DNA of 64,000 nt from Mucilaginibacter sp. (lineage in GTDB: Bacteria > Bacteroidota > Bacteroidia > Sphingobacteriales > Sphingobacteriaceae): NCBI GenBank assembly GCA_028288025.1, contig JAQBOM010000040.1, forward strand, positions 1-64,000, written 5' to 3'. A program made the position numbers and the translations under genes. Shown piece by piece: positions 9,055 to 16,665 of this stretch. How positions within the stretch are numbered: the stretch's first letter is position 1; the number at the start of each line of letters is the position of its first letter. The notes beneath the pieces were generated by a model. The model was not told where the DNA came from. It saw only the letters and a list, made by a program, of their open reading frames with translations, and ran no database searches.

Positions 9055-9104
9055 CGGACAAATATATATAATTACATAGTACTATTTATAACATAGTACT
9101 ATTA
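9055..9104 (-). promoter_or_regulatory. M1 aminopeptidase promoter with two ATAGTACTAT palindromes
   Basis: On the minus strand a -7 element TATATTTG (9059-9066) matches TAnnTTTG. Two perfect 10-bp palindromes ATAGTACTAT lie at 9076-9085 and 9093-9102, starting 17 bp apart and bracketing the expected -33 position. Both are preceded by AC, so 12 bp are identical. A short GTCCG/CGGAC hairpin (9039-9059) abuts the start codon. The palindrome is the best operator candidate in the window. Confidence 0.6.
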
Positions 9105-9184
9105 TATTTTCAAATGAAAAAACAGCATAATAAAAATGGCGTCCAAAAGAAACGCCATGAAAAATGCCTATAGGTAATTATTAA

Positions 9185-10594
9185 TTACTCCGCTTTAAAC
9201 AGCGTCCACGGATACGCCTTCATATCCCTCAAATATTTCCCCTGCGTTTTAAAAAACTCGGGATGTTTTTTGAAGAAAGGCGCGGCCAGGAAATTGGAGC
9301 CGCCAGGGTGGCCCATGTGCGCCCACATTTCCATTTTGCCGGCAAGGACAGCGCTGGTCACTTTTCCCTGCACAGCGCCCATCGGGAAAAACGGCGGTTC
9401 ACTCCATTCCTTGCAGCCTAACGGGTCTTCATCCACGTGCCCGTCGATCACGCAGCGGTTATAAGCGCTTTTATTATTGAGCGCATCGTAAGTATCGCCT
9501 TCAATTGTTTTGCCGTTGGCATCGTCCAGTTTGCCTTTGTAATCCACAGCGACCAGCTTCTCCATCCGCAGCCTGCGGGCATTTGGCGAACTGGCTTTAT
9601 TATTGACATCAAACGTAGTTTCATCCTTGATGAGTTTAGCGTCGATCGGAAAATTTGAGCCGATGATCGCCGTGTCCTTCGACCGCCAAACTTTATAGTC
9701 TTTCAATCCCAGCTCCAGTTTGGCCACTTCATTGGTTTTGGTATCGCCGATCAGCCAGTCGTTGGCATAGCCGCCGTTGTTGTCGGTGGTCATAATTTTT
9801 ATCACATCGTCAATACTGTTGCTATACTGTGCTGCTTTACGGGCGCGTACGAACTCAGGGGTACGGGTAGTGTCGAATTTATTAAAGCCGGTAATGGTTG
9901 TTTCGGTGATCAGTATGCCGTTGTTGGTTTCTACAAAATCATCGCCGCTATGAATAAAGCCCGGCGCGCAATCCATCAATATATGATTGCCTTTTGTGGG
10001 TTTAATATCAGCGATCACGTTCCAACGCTCGCCCACGATGTAATCCGTCCAGTTATTATGGCCCATTACAATTTTATGGTCCTTTGTAAAACTGCCCGTG
10101 GCAATAAAGGCGCTGCAATTGCCGGGCGCCTTGTTGTCGCCGCTGCCCGGATGGGCTTTGTTCATTAAAGAAGGTACATAGTATTGTGCCAGTTCAATAT
10201 TGGCATTCAGCGCCGTAACATCAAGCGAGTCATATTTTAAGCCCTTGGCCTGCAGGCCCTCGGCAATGCCTTTTATTTCATCCTGGTATTCCTTGTCGAT
10301 CTTGCTCCATAGAAACCGTGCCGATGCCGCGCGGTAAAATGCCCAGTCCTTCCCGCTGCTGCTGGGCAGGTAGTATTGCATCACTTTTATGAGCGTATCG
10401 ATCTCGTTGGCAACCAGGTAGCCATGCTGGTACCCGATATCAGCTGGCGAACCCGAAAGGTGGACATATATCCACCCATTTTTATCTTCGCGGGTGGCTT
10501 TTCCAAGGCGGTCAGACGCAGTGGGAGATGGTTTACAGCCAAACAGCACAACTGTAATAAATACAAGCAATAAGGTTTTAAGGGGCGTTTTCAT
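9185..10594 (-). CDS. C45 / phospholipase B-like hydrolase lipoprotein
   Basis: The N-terminus is a lipoprotein signal peptide with lipobox LFGC (Cys20), so the protein is probably membrane anchored outside the cytoplasm. The middle has GNCSAF at residues 158-163; in the Ntn-hydrolase families C45 (acyl-CoA:6-APA acyltransferase-like) and phospholipase B-like, such a Cys becomes the N-terminal nucleophile after self-cleavage, here Cys160. GYQHGYL near residue 55 and MGHNNWTDY after the Cys are also family-like. The substrate (amide, N-acyl or phospholipid ester) cannot be told. It is 469 residues long, monocistronic, on the same strand as the M1 peptidase gene but 146 nt downstream of it. Confidence 0.75.
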   Translation of the reverse strand: MKTPLKTLLLVFITVVLFGCKPSPTASDRLGKATREDKNGWIYVHLSGSPADIGYQHGYLVANEIDTLIKVMQYYLPSSSGKDWAFYRAASARFLWSKIDKEYQDEIKGIAEGLQAKGLKYDSLDVTALNANIELAQYYVPSLMNKAHPGSGDNKAPGNCSAFIATGSFTKDHKIVMGHNNWTDYIVGERWNVIADIKPTKGNHILMDCAPGFIHSGDDFVETNNGILITETTITGFNKFDTTRTPEFVRARKAAQYSNSIDDVIKIMTTDNNGGYANDWLIGDTKTNEVAKLELGLKDYKVWRSKDTAIIGSNFPIDAKLIKDETTFDVNNKASSPNARRLRMEKLVAVDYKGKLDDANGKTIEGDTYDALNNKSAYNRCVIDGHVDEDPLGCKEWSEPPFFPMGAVQGKVTSAVLAGKMEMWAHMGHPGGSNFLAAPFFKKHPEFFKTQGKYLRDMKAYPWTLFKAE

Positions 10595-10663
10595 ATCGGG
10601 GTTTCCAGCTTAAATTATTTAAGGATGAATTTAAGAAAAGTTTCTTAAAAAAAATACCGATGG

Positions 10664-10783
10664 TAGATGTGCAAATTTCAAATGTGCGAATGTGCAGATG
10701 ATTCTTTGAATTAGAGATTCGGCGTATCAACAACCTAATCTCTAATCTCCAGCCTCTAACCTCTAACCTCTAACCACCAACCC
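10664..10783. repeat. Short-period phrase repeats downstream of pyrH
   Basis: Two blocks fill this spacer. GATGTGCAAAT...AATGTGCGAATGTGCAGATG (about 10666-10700) has a near copy at 36217-36251. The 23-mer CTAATCTCTAATCTCCAGCC followed by TCT (10735-10757) is identical at 27030-27052, and its first 16 nt recur in reverse complement at 51815-51830. No gene is visible. Confidence 0.8.
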
Positions 10784-11485
10784 CTACCTCACCAGCGTTC
10801 CGATTGCTTCGCCTTTGGCAATTTTCATGAAATTGCCCAGTTTGTTCATGTCGAAAACAATGATAGGCAGCTTATTCTCCTGGCAGAGGGTGATGGCCGT
10901 CATGTCCATCACGTTAAGGCCTTTATCATAAACTTCCTGGAAAGAAATTTCCTCGTAGCGGGTAGCGGTGGGGTCTTTTTCGGGATCGGCGGTATAAATA
11001 CCATCAACGCGTGTGCCTTTTAATACCACATCGGCTTTTATTTCGATTGCGCGCAGCGATGCGGCGGTGTCGGTTGTGAAATAAGGGTTACCTGTACCGG
11101 CGCCGAATATCACGACCTTGCCCACTTCCAGGTGATGCATCGCCCTGCGGCGGATATAAGGCTCACAGATCTGCTCCATTTTTATGGCTGACTGCAGCCG
11201 TGTATCTACACCAAGACTTTCGAGGGCGTTTTGCAGCGCCATGCAGTTGATAACCGTGGCCAGCATACCCATGTAATCTGCCTGCGCACGCTCCATACCC
11301 GATTTCTCGGCACTCAAACCCCTGAATATGTTGCCGCCGCCTACAACAATGGCAATTTCAACGCCGGTATCAGCCACGCTTTTTATATCCTGGGCATATT
11401 GTAATACCTGGGTATTGTCGATACCGTATTGTTTATCGCCCATGAGCGATTCGCCGCTAAGCTTTAGTAGGATTCTTTTGTACAT
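10784..11485 (-). CDS. pyrH: UMP kinase
   Basis: Phosphorylates UMP to UDP with ATP in pyrimidine nucleotide synthesis; a cytosolic hexameric enzyme of the amino-acid-kinase fold. The start is taken at the internal ATG giving MYKRILLKLSGESLMG, the standard N-terminus, rather than seven codons upstream. VVGGGNIFRG and the C-terminal GTLV ending are typical, and the length of 233 residues is normal. In many genomes pyrH follows tsf directly; here nagA, a repeat element and the tsf terminator lie between. It follows nagA by 51 nt on the same strand, so nagA-pyrH may be one transcript. frr does not follow. Confidence 0.95.
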   Translation of the reverse strand: MYKRILLKLSGESLMGDKQYGIDNTQVLQYAQDIKSVADTGVEIAIVVGGGNIFRGLSAEKSGMERAQADYMGMLATVINCMALQNALESLGVDTRLQSAIKMEQICEPYIRRRAMHHLEVGKVVIFGAGTGNPYFTTDTAASLRAIEIKADVVLKGTRVDGIYTADPEKDPTATRYEEISFQEVYDKGLNVMDMTAITLCQENKLPIIVFDMNKLGNFMKIAKGEAIGTLVR

Positions 11486-11536
11486 CAGGGTAGTGGGATT
11501 TATCAAAAATATAGAAATAAACTTATTGTTAAAATT

Positions 11537-12658
11537 TTAGGCGGTATTTGTTAAGTATTCGCCTTTAAACACGGTGGCCTGCACTTCAAAATCGTTATTA
11601 AAAACAATCATGTCGGCATCATAGCCTGATGCGATCTTGCCCTTTTTGGTCATTGAAGCCAGTTGAGCGGGATATAACGAAGCCATATTTATCGCCTCGG
11701 CAAGGTCAATGCCCACGTGCTTAACGCAATTCTCAGCCGCTTTCAGCATGGTCAGGCACGAGCCTGATAGTGTGCCGTCCGGCATCACATACCTGTCGCC
11801 TGTAAACTGGTGCTGATAGGTGCCCTTAGTGGCGGCCGTAACCGCGTCGGTAATTAAAAAGAGCTTATCGCCCAGTTCGCGTTTAGCCAAACGTACCATC
11901 GCGAAATCAACGTGAATACCATCGGCAACAATACTGGTATAAGGTTTTTCCTCAAATATCGCAGGAATATACCCCGGCTCGCGGTGGTGCATCTGCGGCA
12001 TGGCATTAAACAAATGTGTTACCGCCGGGATAGGTTTATTTAAAAATGCTTTCCCTTCGCTATATGAAGCATTGCTATGGCCCGACGAAATGATGATGCC
12101 CTGCTGGTGCAGGTAATCAATAACCTCCTGGTCCTGCAGTTCGGGCGCTATCGTCATCATGCGGATCACACCGTCCGCGCTTTCGACCCACTTTTTTATC
12201 TCGGCAAGGGTGCCTTTTTTAATCAGCTTTTCGGGATGCGCGCCGCGTTTTACCGGGTTAAGGTATGGGCCCTCCAGGTGGATACCCCAAAAGTTACCGA
12301 TACAGTTTTCCCGGTAAGCTTTCGCTGATTCAATACCCTGTTCAACAATATCATTGGTGTTGGTGCCGATAGTTGCAAAAAAACCGGTAGTGCCCTGTTT
12401 AAGCAGGTCGTTCTCCATCCGCTCAAGGGCAGCTACTTCGGGCGTACCGGCAAACAGCTTGCCCCCGCTGCCGTATATCTGCAGGTCGATCAGGCCCGGG
12501 GCCAGGTAAGCGCCATGCAGGTCGATCTTTTTTACGCCATCCGGAATAGTAGTATCATCAGTAACAGCAGTAACCTGGCCGGCGGTTATCAAAACGGCCT
12601 TTCCATTGGCAATATGGCCATCCGAAATAAGCTGCAGGTTGTGAAGTGCTGTTATCAT
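11537..12658 (-). CDS. nagA: N-acetylglucosamine-6-phosphate deacetylase
   Basis: Deacetylates GlcNAc-6-phosphate to glucosamine-6-phosphate in amino-sugar and cell-wall recycling. An amidohydrolase TIM barrel is indicated by APGLIDLQIYGSGG at the N-terminal edge, HLEGPYLNP (metal-binding Glu), SSGHSNASY and VTHLFNAMPQMHHR (metal His residues) and LITDAVTA (catalytic Asp). The first motif has QxY in place of the HxH of many amidohydrolases, which is also the state of classical NagA enzymes (QxN in E. coli). At 373 residues the length is normal. It sits between tsf and pyrH as a separate unit behind the tsf terminator. Confidence 0.92.
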   Translation of the reverse strand: MITALHNLQLISDGHIANGKAVLITAGQVTAVTDDTTIPDGVKKIDLHGAYLAPGLIDLQIYGSGGKLFAGTPEVAALERMENDLLKQGTTGFFATIGTNTNDIVEQGIESAKAYRENCIGNFWGIHLEGPYLNPVKRGAHPEKLIKKGTLAEIKKWVESADGVIRMMTIAPELQDQEVIDYLHQQGIIISSGHSNASYSEGKAFLNKPIPAVTHLFNAMPQMHHREPGYIPAIFEEKPYTSIVADGIHVDFAMVRLAKRELGDKLFLITDAVTAATKGTYQHQFTGDRYVMPDGTLSGSCLTMLKAAENCVKHVGIDLAEAINMASLYPAQLASMTKKGKIASGYDADMIVFNNDFEVQATVFKGEYLTNTA

Positions 12659-12674
12659 GTGCTTACCTTTCTAT

Positions 12675-12764
12675 TTGTCATTCTGAACGTAGTGAAGAAT
12701 CTTCTGCGGTCGCTTTACAGTTTGCATGGTGAAGAAGATCCTTCGCTATCGCTCAGGAGGACAA
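12675..12764. repeat. Imperfect palindromic repeat element (about 90 bp)
   Basis: The left arm 12675-12704 (TTGTCATTCTGAACG, then TAGTGAAGAATCTTC) pairs imperfectly with the right arm 12734-12764 (GAAGATCCTTCGCTATCGCT, then CAGGAGGACAA). This looks like a dispersed intergenic element of the REP/MITE kind familiar from Sphingobacteriaceae. It lies between nagA and the tsf terminator. The open frame running through it is not considered a gene. Confidence 0.7.
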
Positions 12765-12785
12765 AAAAACAATAATTATTATCAC

Positions 12786-12821
12786 AAAAAAAAATCCCCT
12801 TCGTTTTAACGAAGAGGATTA
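12786..12821 (-). terminator. Rho-independent terminator after tsf
   Basis: On the minus strand AATCCTCTTCGTT pairs with AACGAAGGGGATT over a tiny loop and runs into a long T-tract (A-tract at 12786-12794 on the plus strand). It closes the rplM-rpsI-rpsB-tsf operon and separates it from nagA-pyrH. Confidence 0.85.
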
Positions 12822-12827
12822 AAATAT

Positions 12828-13679
12828 TTAAGCTCCTAAGGCTACCCGCTTAAATGCGGTAACGGTGAGCCCTTTATCAACGGTTCCCAAAAACTGGGCA
12901 ACACTTTTTGAAGGGTCCTTTACGAACTCCTGGTTCAGTAAAGTTGAATCTTTATAAAACTTGTTCAGCTTACCCAGCGAAATTTTCTCAACCATTTCTT
13001 CAGGCTTGCCTTCGGCGCGTATTTGCTCTTTGGCGATCTCAAGCTCACGCTCAATTGTTGTGGCGTCAACGCCATCTTTATCGATAGCAACCGGGTTCAT
13101 AGCAGCAATTTGCATAGCTACGTCCCTTCCGGCCTCATCAGCCCCGGCAACGTTGGCGCTCAGGGCAACCAATACACCTAAACGGAAGTTACCATGAATA
13201 TAAGCGATAACCTTTTCGCCTTCAACAGCCACATATTTAGAAATGCCGATCTTCTCGCCGATCTTACCGGTTTTATCGATGATCACCTCGCCGACCTTAG
13301 CGCGCTGAATTTCATTGTCAATTGGCAACTCATACAAGTCCTCCAGTGTAGCCGGGTTGTTCTCGACAGCTTCGTTAGCTATCGCGTTAGCAAAAGCAAT
13401 GAACTCCGCATTCTTAGCCACGAAATCAGTTTCGCAGTTTAGTTCAATGATCACACCGCGTTTGCCATCGGCAGATGTACGTGCAATAACAACACCCTCG
13501 TTTGAGTCGCGATCCTGGCGGCTTGCAGCAACCTTAGCGCCTTTTTTTCTCAAAAAGTCGATAGCTGATTCAAAATCACCGTTTGTTTCGGTTAAAGCTT
13601 TTTTGCAATCCATCATACCCGCACCAGTTTGCTGGCGCAGCTTATTTACATCGGATGCAGATATTTGTACTGTAGACAT
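12828..13679 (-). CDS. tsf: Elongation factor Ts
   Basis: The guanine nucleotide exchange factor that reloads EF-Tu with GTP. The chosen start gives MSTVQISASDVNKLRQQTGA, with the family's N-terminal UBA-like segment ending in GAGMMDCKKAL. An upstream in-frame ATG at 13739 would add 20 hydrophobic and low-complexity residues derived from a spacer repeat and is rejected. The core includes ELNCETDFVAKN, the EF-Tu contact motif. At 283 residues the length is normal. It is the last gene of the rplM operon, 151 nt after rpsB. Confidence 0.95.
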   Translation of the reverse strand: MSTVQISASDVNKLRQQTGAGMMDCKKALTETNGDFESAIDFLRKKGAKVAASRQDRDSNEGVVIARTSADGKRGVIIELNCETDFVAKNAEFIAFANAIANEAVENNPATLEDLYELPIDNEIQRAKVGEVIIDKTGKIGEKIGISKYVAVEGEKVIAYIHGNFRLGVLVALSANVAGADEAGRDVAMQIAAMNPVAIDKDGVDATTIERELEIAKEQIRAEGKPEEMVEKISLGKLNKFYKDSTLLNQEFVKDPSKSVAQFLGTVDKGLTVTAFKRVALGA

Positions 13680-13830
13680 GTTTCTTAATTTATTGTTAGA
13701 AGAGGCAGTCATAAGTAGCAGCAGCAGTAAAAACTGCAACTATTATTTTTAACTGCCTCCTTGTATAGTTAACAAAGCAGCTGATCAATGTTAATGACAG
13801 AACTTACTGCTACTGCCACTAAAACTGCAA
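13680..13830. repeat. rpsB-tsf spacer with a duplicated phrase
   Basis: The 151-nt spacer has no gene. AAAACTGCAACTATT occurs twice, at 13730-13744 and 13821-13835, the second copy running over the rpsB stop codon. AGAGGCAGT (about 13700) and AACTGCCTC (about 13751) are also inverted copies. Confidence 0.65.
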
Positions 13831-14715
13831 CTATTCTTCCGTTTTCTCAGCGGCAGGGGCTTCGGCAACCGCAGCATCAGCTTCAACAGCTGTTTTGCGG
13901 GCACGTTTTCCACCTTCGGCAGGCGCTCTGTCGGTTACAGACGGTGTTGAAGGAGTAGCTGCTTCAGGAGCATCAGCTTTTGCTTTCGCTGCTGCTGCTT
14001 CTTTTTCAGCTTCGTCTTCCTTCTCGCGCTTGCGTTCTTCCAAACCTTCAACTATAGCCTGTATGATAATGCCGGTAACCAACGAAATTGATTTGGTAGC
14101 GTCATCATTTGCAGGAATAGGGAAATCGATGTTCGACGGATCAGAGTTGGTATCAACCATTGCAAATGTAGGGATGTTCAGCTTTAAAGCTTCCGAAACC
14201 GCGATGTGCTCTTTCTTAACATCGATCAGGAACAATGCTGCCGGTAAACGGTTCAGGTCGGCAATACCGCCCAGTAAAGTTTCCAGTTTAATACGCTCAC
14301 GCTGTATCATCAGCCTTTCTTTTTTCGAAAGGTTGGTGTAAGTACCGTCCTTAGTCAATTTATCGATGTTAGACATCTTTTTGATCGACTTGCGCACGGT
14401 AGCGAAGTTGGTTAACATACCACCTAACCAGCGTTCGGTTATAAAAGGCATGTTCACTCCTTTTGCATATTCAGCAACGATATCTTTCGCTTGTTTCTTT
14501 GTAGCTACGAATAATACTTTACGTCCTGATTTAACAATTTGCTTGATCGCTGCAGCAGCTTCTTCAAGTTTTGTTAATGTTTTATTTAAATCGATAATGT
14601 GGATACCGTTGCGCTCCATAAAAATGTACTGCGACATTTTTGGGTCCCATTTGCGGGTAAGGTGACCAAAGTGTACACCTGCATCCAGTAAATCCTGATA
14701 TGTTGTTCTTGCCAT
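13831..14715 (-). CDS. rpsB: 30S ribosomal protein S2 with Ala-rich C-terminal tail
   Basis: S2 binds the 30S at the junction of head and body and helps recruit S1. The core starts MARTTYQDLLDAGVHFGH and contains the usual NRLPAALFLIDVKKEH and ANDDATKSISL segments. After residue 230 comes an acidic and then Ala/Pro-rich low-complexity tail of about 60 residues, giving 294 in total; such tails are common in Bacteroidota S2. It lies 18 nt after rpsI and upstream of tsf, in the standard operon order. Confidence 0.97.
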   Translation of the reverse strand: MARTTYQDLLDAGVHFGHLTRKWDPKMSQYIFMERNGIHIIDLNKTLTKLEEAAAAIKQIVKSGRKVLFVATKKQAKDIVAEYAKGVNMPFITERWLGGMLTNFATVRKSIKKMSNIDKLTKDGTYTNLSKKERLMIQRERIKLETLLGGIADLNRLPAALFLIDVKKEHIAVSEALKLNIPTFAMVDTNSDPSNIDFPIPANDDATKSISLVTGIIIQAIVEGLEERKREKEDEAEKEAAAAKAKADAPEAATPSTPSVTDRAPAEGGKRARKTAVEADAAVAEAPAAEKTEE

Positions 14716-14733
14716 TTTGTTGTCCTCCTTTGA

Positions 14734-15120
14734 TTAACGTTTACTGAATTGGAATCTCTTACGTGCTTTCTTGCGTCCTGGTTTTTTACGCTCAACCATA
14801 CGGTCGTCGCGTGTCATGATACCTTTAGCGCGCAGGGCTGGTTTCTTTTCAGCATCGAGTTCAACAATAGCTTTCGCGATAGCTAAACGAACGGCTTCCG
14901 CCTGTCCTTTAACACCACCGCCGGCAACGTTAACCTTCACATCGAATTTTCCGACAGAGCCGGAAACCTCAGTGCTTTGCATAACGATGTATTGTAGTGG
15001 CAATGTGGGGAAATACTCCTTGTAATCCTTACCGTTTACGGTAATTGCGCCGCTGCCATCTGTTAAGTAGATGCGTGCCACGGCTGTTTTTCTTCTGCCC
15101 GAAGTGTTAGTTGTTGGCAT
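14734..15120 (-). CDS. rpsI: 30S ribosomal protein S9
   Basis: S9 binds the 30S head, and its basic C-terminal tail reaches the P-site tRNA. The N-terminal TSGRRKTAVARIYL, the central GGGVKGQAEAVRLAIAKA and the terminal KKARKRFQFSKR, ending in Lys-Arg, are diagnostic. The length is 128 residues. It follows rplM by 28 nt in the same transcript, the near-universal L13-S9 pair. Confidence 0.98.
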   Translation of the reverse strand: MPTTNTSGRRKTAVARIYLTDGSGAITVNGKDYKEYFPTLPLQYIVMQSTEVSGSVGKFDVKVNVAGGGVKGQAEAVRLAIAKAIVELDAEKKPALRAKGIMTRDDRMVERKKPGRKKARKRFQFSKR

Positions 15121-15148
15121 TTCTTCTTTTCTCCTTTAAAATTAAAAG

Positions 15149-15586
15149 TTAAATGGTTGTAGGGTTTTGTGCTGCATGAGGATGTTCGCCGCCTGCATAT
15201 ACATGCAAATTGCCAAACAATGCTTTGCCCAAACGACTTTTAGGTAACATACCGCGCACCGCTTTTTCAATTACGCGCGTAGGATGCTTTGCCATTAACT
15301 CCTTAGGAGAAATGAAACGCTGACCACCCGGGTAACCGGTATAAGAAACATACTGCTTTTCGCTGAATTTGTTTCCGGTCAGTTTTACCTTGTCTGCATT
15401 AATAACGATCACGTTATCGCCGCAGTCTACGTTTGGGGTGAAATCAGGCTTGGTTTTTCCACGGATGATCATAGCGATCTTTGTGGACAAGCGCCCCAAA
15501 ATCTCGCCTTCAGCGTCAATAACAACCCATTGTTTGTTGACGGTTTTTTTGTTGGCCGAGACAGTTTTGTAACTTAACGTATTCAC
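15149..15586 (-). CDS. rplM: 50S ribosomal protein L13
   Basis: L13 is an early-assembly 50S protein. Visible signatures are WVVIDAEGEILGRLSTKIA, NADKVKLTGNK and the GMLPKSRLGKALF-LHVYAGGEHPH segment. At 145 residues the length is normal. It is the first gene of the rplM-rpsI-rpsB-tsf operon and is preceded by a near-consensus Bacteroidota promoter about 55 nt upstream. Confidence 0.98.
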   Translation of the reverse strand: MNTLSYKTVSANKKTVNKQWVVIDAEGEILGRLSTKIAMIIRGKTKPDFTPNVDCGDNVIVINADKVKLTGNKFSEKQYVSYTGYPGGQRFISPKELMAKHPTRVIEKAVRGMLPKSRLGKALFGNLHVYAGGEHPHAAQNPTTI

Positions 15587-15640
15587 TTGCTTTAAATTAA
15601 ATTTATTAAACGTTTATTATACCCCGCATTTTCGGGACTG

Positions 15641-15671
15641 CAAAGATACAGGTTTTTGGTTCATTTACAAA
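15641..15671 (-). promoter_or_regulatory. Bacteroidota-type promoter of the rplM operon
   Basis: On the minus strand TTTG (15668-15671) is followed by exactly 19 nt and then TATCTTTG (15641-15648), a full match to the TTTG-N19-TAnnTTTG consensus for the primary sigma factor in this phylum. A small CCCG-CGGG hairpin lies just downstream in the predicted leader. Confidence 0.85.
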
Positions 15672-15780
15672 TAGATTTTGAGTTTAATTGATTGAGTTGG
15701 ATTGGGTTGATTGAATGTGTGGTTTTTGATTGTTGTAAGGTTGGAAAGTTGTAAGGTTGGGATGTTGGGGGACTGAATTG
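15672..15780. repeat. Short-period G/T-rich phrase repeat upstream of the rplM promoter
   Basis: Degenerate repeats of TTGATTGAGTTGGATTGGGT are followed by TTGTAAGGTTGGAAAGTTGT and AAGGTTGGGATGTTGGGGG. The opening phrase resembles the fusA-rpsJ spacer (GGTTGATTGGGTTAGATTGA). Nothing coding is seen. Confidence 0.6.
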
Positions 15781-15836
15781 TTGAAGTTAGGATATTAGCT
15801 TATTTTATCTAAATTCACGTACTAAAACACACGATC

Positions 15837-16454
15837 TTGTCAGCTAAAACCTTCAACAGACCAGAGTATCGGTATTATATCATTTTCGCAACCTTTTTGT
15901 TGAGTCTTTACGCTTGCATTAAACCTGAAAAACACACCATAATAGGCCACTGGGTGATAAATTTGGCGATTTACAAGCGTATGACTCTAATAATGACCAG
16001 TAAGACCTTAAAAGTTGAGTTACTGCCAGCCGGATTTGGAGGCAAAATGATTTTAAAGTTTGAAAAAGATAGTACTGTTGAGTTTCCGGGGATAGGTTCC
16101 TACGACGTTCCCTGTACTTGGTCGGTAAGAAACGACGAGTTGAAAATAACACTTGATTCGTCGCGAATGATGAAGGCTGCTTTCGCCCAGTTTGACAACA
16201 TACGTACTAAAAGTATTTTAAAGCATGATAAAAAATTGATAGAGGTGTATAAAGCAAAGTGCGATTCTATCTTATTGAGCAAAGATGTGGTTGATATTAA
16301 GAACGCTGCTAACATTTATACCGGCGTCTATAAAATAAAAATTGCGAAGAATGGCAGCATTTTGACAATCACCTCACCAACTACTGAATTTTTTCTGGTG
16401 AATGAGGATGACGTGCTCACAGGGCGAGTTCATGAAATCCTTACTGTGAAATAA
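15837..16454 (+). CDS. Hypothetical lipoprotein
   Basis: I do not recognise the family. A TTG start gives an N-terminus with a hydrophobic stretch and a lipobox-like LYAC near residue 27, consistent with an outer-membrane or periplasmic lipoprotein; the next in-frame ATG is about 48 codons in and would remove this signal, so TTG is preferred with some doubt. The rest is mixed strand and helix (GHWVINLAIYKR, SYDVPCTWSVRNDELKITL), reminiscent of lipocalin-like stress lipoproteins. It lies 211 nt upstream of the tandem GldN gene on the same strand, but no operon is evident. Confidence 0.6.
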   Translation: MSAKTFNRPEYRYYIIFATFLLSLYACIKPEKHTIIGHWVINLAIYKRMTLIMTSKTLKVELLPAGFGGKMILKFEKDSTVEFPGIGSYDVPCTWSVRNDELKITLDSSRMMKAAFAQFDNIRTKSILKHDKKLIEVYKAKCDSILLSKDVVDIKNAANIYTGVYKIKIAKNGSILTITSPTTEFFLVNEDDVLTGRVHEILTVK

Positions 16455-16665
16455 GGGAATTTTTGTGCCCCCGTTCATTGTCTGTAATTTTCAACTACGG
16501 ATTTCTATGCCGAGACACTATGTCGCCGGGCCGGAAAATATACCCCCGAACCATGCAATTGAATGGGGTACAGAATGGCACTTGTTTTAAAAAAATAAAA
16601 AACATCTTTCAGTGGTACTAATAACAATTAAGGTTATATTTATTTGATTGTTAAGCCGTTGAAAA

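Noticed and set aside
11537..12658. Missing HxH motif in NagA as a sign of inactivation
   Set aside because: Classical NagA enzymes also lack HxH at this position; the other metal and catalytic residues are present.
12515..12775. Open frame on the plus strand reading LNVVKNLLRSLYSLHGEEDP
   Set aside because: It runs through the 12675-12764 palindromic element and antisense to nagA; the residues are those of a repeated non-coding element.
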